The notes under the pieces were generated by a model. That model was not told where the DNA came from, ran no database searches, and was given only the letters and a program-made list of their open reading frames with translations. This document shows, piece after piece, positions 55,294 to 64,000 of a stretch of 64,000 bases of DNA; within the stretch, counting starts at the first letter, position 1, and every line of letters begins with the position of its first letter. A program made the translations under genes and the position numbers. The DNA comes from Neostapfia colusana (taxonomy: Eukaryota > Streptophyta > Magnoliopsida > Poales > Poaceae): NCBI GenBank assembly GCA_030760725.1, contig JASWHV010000012.1, positions 37,603,652-37,667,651 of the forward strand. The letters run 5' to 3'.

Positions 55294-56854
55294 CTACACG
55301 TTAATGTAATACTACATGTCAATTTAAATGCAAAGTGTAACTTAAATACATACTTACTAATAAATCTAGCTAACCCTCCCCTTTTGTTCTGAAATTTTTA
55401 TGGTGGTTTGATAGGGTCATAACCAGAGTCTTGACCAAGTTTCATTTGAACCAAAGTTCATTTGAACCTTGTACAAATAAAAGCTTATTTGGTCATTATT
55501 TGAGCCTCTAAGTAATTCCAGGGGTTTTCATGGCTCCAACCATTACTTTCTGGAAACTAGAATTTAAGATGGTTCTAATGGAATTGGTTTAATGTCATTT
55601 GAAGAATTCTACTGAAAGTTATGCCCTAATTAAGATTTGAGAAAATCTGAAAAATGTTTCTGTACATTTTTCTATTTTCTCAGGGCAGTTCCCTTAATCC
55701 CCCCATTAGGGGGATTAAAATGAACTTGGATGAGTCTGAAAATTTTACTGTGACTCAAGTATTTTCCAATGAACCTGTCAGCCAAAATTCAGAATTTTTC
55801 AGAAAGTAATTCTCCAGATAAAATCCCCCACAGTTTATATTTTAGGGAATTAATTCTGGAAAACCATTAGGTTTCATGAGCTGAAATTGGTATTACTAGA
55901 AAGTACTCAAAATCCTGAGTTCAGCAAAATTGGGTTCACTGAATTTGGAGCTTCCTACACAAAGTTATGAATTTCTAAAGTTTGAGCTGATCCCGGGATT
56001 ATTTTCCTACAGGGAATCACCTCCCGCGCTAAACCGGAGGCTGACAGCGGGGTCCGCCTGTTTAATTTGAACTAACCGTGCGCTCGTGCATGATTAGCAC
56101 AGTGGCTGACAGGTGGGGCGGCACCCTTCGTCTACCTCCCGACACCGCCGCCCCGAGCCGCCGGAGCTCCGGCGAGGTCACCGTTCCCGGCGATCTAGCT
56201 CGCCGGCGCCGACGAGACTCGCCGCCCCCATGTAATTTCGGGTGCTGAACACGCTGGACACCATGCCGCCGCCGGCTAACCGCCATAGCTCGCCGGCAAC
56301 GAGCCCTATGCCTCTGTGCTACCTCGGCAACATGTTCCCGCCCTTCTGACCATCTCCTTCGCGCGCTAATCGTGTCGCCACGCTCAGGGGAACCTCGGGA
56401 AGCTTGGCATGATCTCTTTTGGGCCCTAAACGGCCGGCAACCCAGACCTCACCGGCGACCCCCCCCCCCCTTCGCCACACTGTTCTATGGTGAACTTAAG
56501 GTTCCGGCGGTGATTTCATTCCGGGTTTTGATCGAGAAGGGTCGCAAGAACCTCTAGATGCTCTCTCACAGCTCCGTTCGACCTCCCACCGCCCAATCTT
56601 CCCGAATTTCTCCTAAACCTAATCGGGTCCCGAAATGAGCTCCCTGCCGTAAACTGGAAAATTCTCCGCGCACAAAGGTTGAACCTTGGAACGGTTTGCG
56701 CGGTGGTCTCGAGGACGAGCTAGCGCTCCACTTTCCTATGGAGGTCAAGGCCAGAGGATGATCACAGCTTGGGTGGCACACGATCGAAGCTCGGGCGACT
56801 AGGCTGCTGGTTGCTGGAACTCGCGAAAACAGCAACTCGCCGGCGGTCTCGGGC

Positions 56855-56862
56855 CTTTTATA
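56855..56862 (-). promoter_or_regulatory. TATA box of gypsy B 5' LTR
   Basis: The minus strand reads TATAAAAGGCCCGAGACC; transcription runs leftwards towards gag. Confidence 0.7.
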
Positions 56863-57645
56863 GGACCCTGAGGCCAGTGGAGAGCGTGACACCTGCTGTG
56901 CCACCTCCTAAGCCGAAGCAGGAGCTGGCTGGCCGAGGTGCTCGGGCGCCGACGCTGGCCGCAGCTGGCGAGCGCGCTCGGTCGAGGGAGTCGGCTGAGG
57001 AGACTTCTGTGCTAAGTCTACTGACCAGTGGGCCTCCCCTCTAATTCCATTTTTAATTATTCTCATTTCTGTTTATGCCAATTTATCCCCAGCTACTCAC
57101 AATTGAAGGTGAGACTTAGCCTCCAAGTTTTGCTTTGAATTTGAGTTCTCAAATTTGACTGTGTTTGGCTAAATTTGCTTCATGTTTAAACTGAAATTCA
57201 AATTCAGTTTTGAATTCTTGCAATTTAGCTCTTGACAAGATGAACTCCAATGATGATGCAAATTGGTGGGCTAACTCAGAAAAATGTGCTGAGTTTGAAT
57301 ATGAAGCTAACTTTTGAATTTGAGGGATGAAAGTTGCTGCAATTTGAATTTACATTCAAATTGGCCTCTTTTTCAAATACCTCCAAAAGTGCCTCAAAAA
57401 GTGTTGGATTTACATGAAACTTGGCCTGAACCTTCCCAAGACTTTTTATGTCCTAGGGGTGAGCTCAACCTCTCATGTTAAAGTGTAGAAATCCTACTTT
57501 GTGAAAGTGTAGGCTTTCCCCTCTAATCACTCTTTTGATGGAGGTTACTTGCTCATCACAATTTTTCACAAGCTATCCACACAAAAACTGTGGTGTTGTG
57601 AGGTGATGAAAAGTTTTTGCAAGTCCCTTTTCTTGGGCTTTTACA

Positions 57646-60421
57646 TTAGACCCTACCCTCACTCTTGTAGGAAACATCTGGTTATGCACTTGGGTTTCAT
57701 CCATCCTACACCTAATGCACATACATACCTCATGCTAAGTATACATAAAGCAAAACTTTATAAAACTTGTTAATGCAAACCGGGGCTTGCCTTGTTGCTG
57801 CTGGTCAGAGGTTAGTGCTTCGTATGGAAGGAGAAAGTCCAGCACTTCCGGGGTTTCCTTGCCTTCAGCGACTACACGTAAGCAATATGCTATATGTCAA
57901 TTTAAATGCAATGTTTGGAACTGAATATGGAAATACCATAACTCTAGCTAGCCCTCCCCTTTGGTTCTTAAATTTTTATGGTGGCTTGGTAGGGTCCTAG
58001 CTAGAAACTTGACCAAGTCTCATTTGAAACAAAGTTCATTTGAGCTCTGTACAAATAAAAGCCTATTTGGTCATTATTAGAGCCTCTAAGGATTTGCAGA
58101 GATTTTCATGGTTCAACCCATTACTTTCTGGAAATTAGAGTTTGAGATGGATCTAATGGAATTGGTTTCAGATCATTTCAAGAATCCTAGAAGGAGTTAT
58201 GCCCTAAACACGATTTGAGAAAATCTGAAAAATGATTCTGTACATTTTTCTATTTTCTCAGGGCAGTTCACTTAATCACACCATTAGGGGGACTAAATGA
58301 GCTTGGATGGATCTAAAATTTTTCCTGTGACTTAAGAATTTTCAAATGAACATCCCAGCCAAATTTCAGAATTTTCCATAAAAGAATTCTCCAGATAAAA
58401 TTCCCAACAGTTTAAAGTTTAGGTAATTAGTTCTAGAAAAAGAATAAGTTTCATAAGTTGAAACTTGTGTTGCTGGTTAGTATTCAAAAAGATGAATCCA
58501 ACAAAATTTGGTTCACTGAATTTAAAGCTTCCTAGCAAAAGTTATAGCTAGTAGAAGTTTGAACCAAATGCTGAAATTCAAATAAAAGTTTAAACCGGCT
58601 GGTGGGTCCCAGGGCTACGTGTCAGCTCTACAGCCAAGCCACACGGGGTCCGCTGAATCTCCCACGTAGTCGTACAAGATCCCGGCGCCACAGCAGATCC
58701 GGTGCGGTTGTAACAGAGGCCGACACGTGGAGCCCGCGGAGCTTCGTCTACCTCGCGCTCCCGCCTCTCCCCGCCGCCCCCCTCGCCGGAGTACTCGCCG
58801 GGAGAGGGTTCCCCTGACCGGAACTTGACCAAACATGCCACCCCTGGCTGAAATTTCTCGGGGAACCTGTTGCTGACCTCGTCACCGGCCGGTGATCACC
58901 GGAATTGGTGGTGCGACGGCGACAGTCAACGGGGTGAGTTCGGCGTTGTCGGTATGGCGCTGTAATGCCTCAAAGCCGCCTCTGTTGGCTCCTATAGCAC
59001 CGACGTGACCTACGGAGCAACAACCCAGCCTCTGATCTTGCTCAAGGCTGCGGCAAACCGGACTTCACCGTGCGACCTAGGTCTAAATCTGATGATGGAC
59101 AAAAAACCGAAGGAACTGGGTTGTTTCTCGCTGGTTTCCTGTGATTCTTGACCGTACGGATTCGCACGGACGTTTCTAGACGGTTGTCTAAGTTGGGGAG
59201 CGACTGCTTGACCGATTAGCCCGAATTTTTGATTTAGACAGACACGGGCTATAGCACACGCTATCGGCAAGAACTGGAATTCCGGCGAGCACACTCTATG
59301 GCATGCGGCCGGGGTTGCCAGACAGAAAGTGTACTCCTAGACGAACCTTTTGGCGTGTCAAACTCGGCGGAAGATCGACCCTAGCGACCGGACCCTGAGT
59401 TTTGGTGGCGGCGGCTTTACACGGCGCCGAAGAGAAACATGGAGCTCGTGGTTGGGTTTACCGTCGGTGTGGCGCCGGGTTGTTGCGTCGACCACGTCGA
59501 GGAGGCTTCGGTGAAGCTCTGGGTGAGCTCAGCTCGGCATGCCAACCTCGGAGATGTTCGGACGCCAGAGACCCGAAGGTGGTCAAGCGTGCGGCTGCGT
59601 TTTCATCGAGGAGCTCGGGAACGAGCAGAGAGCAACGGAGAGTCGGTTTGTGAGGTGCAAATATCACCGTTTGCCGTTATCGTCGAAACACACCGCGCCT
59701 GGCTGCTTGGGAGGTGTCATCCGGGTTTGGCTCGGTGGCGCGCTGCGCTCGGCCGACGCAGTGAGAAACAGAGACTTGCTCCAGTGTGAATTAGCTCTCC
59801 CACTGACCTGTGGGCCCCTCACTCCCCCGTCTACTTCTTTTCCATTTCTAGCTGCAAATATCCCATATACCCCCACTTAAATGTTAAACTTAGCCACCAT
59901 GTCAGTGAATGAATTTGAATTCATCAGTTTGAAGTTGGTTTGGCCAAATTCGCTTCACATTTGAATTTGAAATTCAAATTCAGTTTTGAATCGTTGCCAA
60001 TTTAGCTCCCGACAAGATGAACTCTAATGGGGATGAAAATTGGTGGACTAACTCAGAAAAATGTGCTGAGTTTGAATATGAAGTCATCTTTTGAATTCAA
60101 GTGATGAAAACTAGCTGAAATTTGAATTTGCATTCAAATAGCCCCTTTTTCAAATGTCTCCAAAAGTGGCTCAAAAGAGTTTGGATTTGCATGAAACTTG
60201 GCCTGAACCTTCCCAAGAGTATTTTAGTTCTAGGGGTGAACTCAGCCTCTCATGTTTATGTGTATGAACTCCTAGTTTTTGGAGTCATGGGTTTTTCCTC
60301 TAATCACCCTCTTGATTATTTTTACTTGCTCTTCACAAATGTTCATAAGCTAACCACTAAGTTAGCTGTGGTGTGGTGAGGATGATGAACCTTTTAGCAA
60401 GTTACTTCTTGGGCTTTTACA
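57646..60421 (-). repeat. LTR C fragment, gypsy
   Basis: Aligns with the B LTR in plan but diverges strongly in the GC-rich part (58590-59870). It ends GGGCTTTTACA at 60421, an LTR start on the minus strand. Its left side is displaced by B. It contains the 81-bp exon (57871-57791). ORFs in 59400-59880 lie in GC-rich leader and have no recognisable domain. Confidence 0.82.
57791..57871 (-). other. Conserved 81-bp exon in LTR C
   Basis: Follows CGTGTAG, ends CAACAAG before GCAAGC, and is open in the same frame (VLDF, DQQQQG). The partner terminal exon would be in the missing left part. Confidence 0.42.
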
Positions 60422-63400
60422 AACCTCACGCTAAGGCACATGAGAGAGCCGCAATCAAACAAGAAACATATTTCTCTCATGTACTTTGCCTAAGGTCAAA
60501 AAGAACTTTAATTAGCTCTAAACTATAGCACTTCATTAGCAATAAAGGTCCATCCTTCAAATCAGCAAACTTTTAACATGTAACTAGACTGTTCTTTCTA
60601 CGTCACGGTACAGTGAACAAGTGGTACTCACTGACCACGAGGGACGGCGATTATAATCAATTTACACCTGCAGGGTTACCTGAATAACCCGTCACGTACG
60701 CCCGTACTCGATGTTACCTACAGCAACCATCACGGACGTCGTACGCAACCACCTTTCACCCATCAGCCAAATGTTGAGCCGGTCCAATCATCCCGAGCAA
60801 GAGGTCTCTGCGCGTGCATCCGCAGTGCTGCCAGCCGATTTACACCTCAAGCTCTCAACCTATCCTCTGAACGACCAGCTATGCCTCAACACCTCGCTTC
60901 CTGAGTTACATCGGTTTCCCGGTTCCCATATATCCGGTAGGTCTTCGGTACTGTTCTAGCTTGTTCAACAGACCCGCACATGGCTCGGTCCTCAATCGAT
61001 ACAAACGAAGCTATGGCACCCAGCCCCCAACGTCCTGCTGCCCTTACTCTCCGTTCGGTCTCATTTTTCCTGCCATGTGTTTCATTTGCTACCTTTACCC
61101 GAGTAGTGTGCCTCTAGCCTATTATCGCGAGCAGTTCCAGCTACTCGACTTGTACCAAATCCTACACTATCTTAGCATTGCAGTAGCTAATCGAGGTTTA
61201 CAAACCTAAGCCCAACCCAGGGTTTTCTTGGCTATGCATTTGGGTTTTCAAACAAGACTCTAATGCAAAATTTAAGTGGGTGCTCAAAGTAAGTTCTCAA
61301 AACAGTAAAATTTATAAAAAGGCAAATGCAAACCGGAGCTTGCCTTGCTGCTGTTGGTCGTAGGCTAGCTGATCCTCTGGAGTGATGAAGTCTATGACTT
61401 CGGGCTCCTCCTCAACCTTAGCGACTACATGAGATAAATACATATTTGTATCAATTTGAATGCATTTGAATTTGAAATTTAATTTGTGAACACTATAAGT
61501 CTTGCTAGATAGGCCCAATGACTCTGAAAGTTTTACTGTGGTTTTTATACAACCTATACAGAAACTTGGCCAAGTATCATTTGCAGCAAAGCTCATTTGA
61601 GCCCTCTACAAATAACTGTGTATTTGGCCTTAATTGGAGCTCTTAGGGTGTTCCAGGGATTTTCATGGAGCAAGCCATGATATTCTGAAAACTAGATTTT
61701 CAGAGGGTTCTAATCGAGTTGGTTTCACTTAATTTGAAGACTCCTAGCCCAAGATATGAGCTAAACAATTTCAGAGAAAAATCTGAAAATGTTTCTGGAC
61801 ATTTTCCATTTTCTCTGGAACAGTTTTATTAATCACACCATTAGGTGAAACAATGGACTTGAATGGATCTGAAATTTTTATGGTCGCTCAGGGATATTAT
61901 GATGAACATCCTGGCCAAATTTCAGAATTTTCCTCCAAAGGGCTCTCCAGTTAAAATTCTAAACATTTTAAATTCGAAGAATTAATTCTGGAGAAACAAG
62001 GATTTTCATAAAGTGAAACTTGATTTGTTGGAAAGTACTCAGAGAGCTGAATCCAACAAAATTTGGTTCACTTGATTTGGAGTTTCCTAGCCAAAGTTAT
62101 GTTGGTTTGAAGGTTGAACTAAATCTGAAAATCGGGGAAAAGTTTAAATTGCTGCACGTGGGACCGGGGTGACGTGTCAGTTTCTCAGCGGCTGACACAC
62201 GGGACTACGAAGTCTCACGCAGCCACAACAGATCCGGTGCCACAGCTGATCCCCGGTTTAAATATCTGGCCACTGACACGTGGGACCGGGGGCTTCGTCA
62301 ACCTCCCGACCTCCCGCGCTCGGCCGCCGCCTCCCTCGCCGGAGTGCTTGCCGGAGGGGCTCTGCCGTGCGCCAAACTCTGAGATTTTCGCCGACTATGC
62401 CTAATCCCCCACGGAGAACACGGTGCTGGACTTAGCTCGACATGACAACTACCGGAACATGGCCGGCGACGAGCGACGGCTTCGGAAGAACTTCGGCCGT
62501 GTCGGCCGGGCTTCCTAGCACCCCAAATGATCGAGCTAACGGTCTTAGAGAATCAGTGCACCCAGGGAAGATTGTCATGAACTCAAAGGAGCTCGGAAAA
62601 GGTCTTAGGTGAGCTCTCACCGTGCGCCCGACGGCTTCCGCCATTAGCGCCGGTAGTAAAACTAGAAAGGGGCGGTCTACCAAGGTTTTCACGCTAAGAC
62701 TGCGAAGGAAAGTTGTTCTCTACCAAGTCTAGCTCGCGGAGGTGCAGTTTGAGGATCGCACGACTATGGAACGAGAATTTGGCGAAGCCGCACCCGAAGG
62801 TCAGTCTGTGCCGAATGGAAGGAAAAGACAAAATTCGTCACCGGTGATCGACCACTCGGGCTATGGTTTGGGGGTGAGCAACACGAGGCCCTAACACGTC
62901 CCGGAATGCCTTAGCTTGGGCGTGACACCTCCCCATTTAGGCTGTCCACGGGAGCCCGAGGTGCGGAGGAAGTTAGGTCACCGGAAAAAAACTTCGGTAT
63001 GGGTCGAGAGCAACCGGACTCGGCTGGTTCCTATGACGGGAAAGGAGGAGGAGAGGCTCTAGTACCGTTTTGCAGCTCGTAAGGAGTGTCGCAGCGGTGG
63101 TTGCCGGTTCTCCGATCGAACCCGAGAGAGCGGCGACGAGGGCAGAGTTTTCTTGCGCGAGGGAGCAGAGAACTGAGCGAATAGGCCTCTTGCCGGCTCA
63201 GCCTCGGGGATAAGAGGGGGGAGACGTCAGCTGAGTGCGGTGCAGGGCGAGCAGGAGCTGGCAGCGGCGTCCAGCTCGGTGGCGACCGCAGCAGTGACCC
63301 GAGAACCCGCGCCTGGCAGTCTTCAGTCGGTTTGAACACTGGTTAGGCTGACAGGAGGGCCCCACATCTTGTTTAACCTCTGAAAGTTAATTTACCTCAC

Positions 63401-63973
63401 TGCTCTAAACAGTAGAGACACTAGTACCCTTGGTGAGTTAATCAAACTTCAAAATGGCCAAATGAATTTGAATAATTCAAAGTGGAGTTTGACTTGATCA
63501 AATTTGCAGCAAAGGTTTAGTTGAAATTCAAACTTGATTTGAATTTAGCTAAAATAGCTCATGTCAAGATCAACTCCAAATGGAGTGAAAATTGGTGTGT
63601 GAGCTCACAAAAATGTGCTGAGTGTGAAAAGGAATGCCACTTTTGAATTCATGAGATGAAAAGAGTTTGAATTTGAATTTGAGTTCAAACTAGCCTCTTT
63701 TTAATTATACCCAAAAATACCTCAAAAAGGTTTTGGATTTGGGTGAATTTTGGCATGAGCATTCCTAGCAAGGTGTAGGAGTTTTTCATATGCCCAGCCT
63801 CTATATGATGCATGTGGGAAATACCACTTTTTTGCATTTTGTGAGTTCATCCTCTAATGACCATATTGATTGTGGTTACTTGCTCTTCAAATGTGTTCAT
63901 AAGTTTTCCTCAAATGAGGTGTGTGGGGGTGTGATGAACACTTTGGATGTGTGCTAAAACTTAGGCCCTTACA
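60422..63973 (-). repeat. LTR D, 3' LTR of an element continuing to the right
   Basis: Same family as D' (14171-15843). It ends GGCCCTTACA at 63973 followed by a polypurine tract, so it is a 3' LTR of a minus-strand element whose internal region lies beyond 64000. Its left side is cut by C. The GC-rich part 62160-63360 is leader-like; ORFs there look incidental. Confidence 0.82.
61344..61424 (-). other. Conserved 81-bp exon in LTR D
   Basis: Follows CATGTAG, ends CAGCAAG before GCAAGC, open in the shared frame (VAKVEEEPEV, DQQQQG). The partner terminal exon is in the displaced part. Confidence 0.42.
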
Positions 63974-64000
63974 TTCCCCCCCCCCCCATAAAAGAATGTC
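63974..64000 (-). promoter_or_regulatory. Polypurine tract and internal end of element D
   Basis: The minus strand reads CTTTTAT then twelve G and AA before the LTR start TGTAAGGGCC. The preceding GACATTCTTTTAT resembles GAGATTCTTTTAA next to the B tract. The G run may be mis-called in length. Confidence 0.75.

Larger units (their letters stand above)
45216..57645 (-). mobile_element. Gypsy B: Tekay-like chromovirus, 3' LTR truncated
   Basis: Minus-strand element: complete 3.8 kb 5' LTR, primer site, leader, gag, pol with a 643-codon protease-RT-RNase H frame, integrase, chromodomain-like tail, polypurine tract and a 3' LTR lacking its left ~1.75 kb. The two LTRs differ at roughly 4 percent of sites over ~430 bp by eye. 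It is inserted in LTR C. Confidence 0.95.
53833..57645 (-). repeat. Gypsy B 5' LTR, complete (3813 bp)
   Basis: TGTGGCAGACC at the left and GGGCTTTTACA at the right. On the sense strand: U3 about 780 bp, TATA (56862-56855), GC-rich leader, candidate 81-bp exon (55293-55213), a conserved block (about 54940-54480), candidate terminal exon (54185-54088) and AATAAA (revcomp 53982-53987). It adjoins LTR C at 57646. Confidence 0.94.

Noticed and set aside
58590..59880. GC-rich stretch with several 70-116 codon ORFs (also 62160-63360, 45700-46680, 7180-8260)
   Set aside because: It resembles a first exon of a grass gene, but equals the GC-rich leader of the gypsy LTRs. Frames are not conserved between B, C and D and no domain is visible.

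Overview
The window is plant nuclear DNA made almost entirely of nested LTR retrotransposons. I found no ordinary host gene, tRNA, rRNA or CRISPR. The element types (Sirevirus-like Ty1/copia with multiple polypurine tracts; Ty3/gypsy chromoviruses of the Tekay/Del kind with 2.7-3.8 kb LTRs, plant initiator-Met-tRNA primer sites and a chromodomain-like tail) suggest a monocot, most likely a grass. I cannot name the species. Every gag-pol is broken, so this is probably methylated heterochromatin.

Layout. (1) 1-7175: copia-1, minus strand, running off the left edge; its 5' LTR is 5555-7175. (2) 7176-10431: right part of gypsy LTR F, plus strand. (3) 10432-14170: 3' end of gypsy E (integrase plus 3' LTR), plus strand. 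(4) 14171-15843: right part of gypsy LTR D', plus strand. (5) 15844-31162: gypsy A, minus strand, split at its reverse-transcriptase active site by complete copia-2 (16348-26080, TSD CAATG). (6) 31163-45215: gypsy G, plus strand, sitting in A's 5' LTR. G carries an extra 324-codon ORF upstream of gag. Its gag is split by a solo LTR of the E family (36150-39229, TSD ACAAC), and its 3' LTR lost its end in a microhomology deletion. (7) 45216-57645: gypsy B, minus strand, a close relative of A, with a truncated 3' LTR and a complete 3.8 kb 5' LTR. (8) 57646-60421 (C) and 60422-63973 (D): LTR fragments, minus strand; D is followed by the polypurine tract of an element continuing to the right.

Reading the junctions as nested insertions gives D > C > A-B array > D' > E > F > copia-1, up to seven levels deep; the matching left halves should lie left of base 1. 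A and B may share one LTR, as in a tandem LTR-internal-LTR-internal-LTR array formed by unequal recombination, with G inserted in the shared LTR.

The most unusual signal is inside the long gypsy LTRs. Several look like miniature spliced genes: a TATA box, a GC-rich leader, a short exon of constant length (81 bp in F, B, C, D', D; 84 bp in E and G) ending in a GC-type 5' splice site (GCAAGC/GCAAGT), an intron of 0.8-1.2 kb ending in AG, a terminal exon that continues the same phase-1 frame to a stop, then AATAAA. In the F/B/C/D group only this frame is open in the 81-bp exon, and many differences between families are synonymous. I could not find a start codon, so a translated product is unproven. 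Other notable items are a 13-unit G-box/hairpin array in the E LTR, a 20-bp periodic array in the G LTR, the pre-gag ORF in G, splice-acceptor-like AGs touching start codons, and two copia copies that share the same premature stops.
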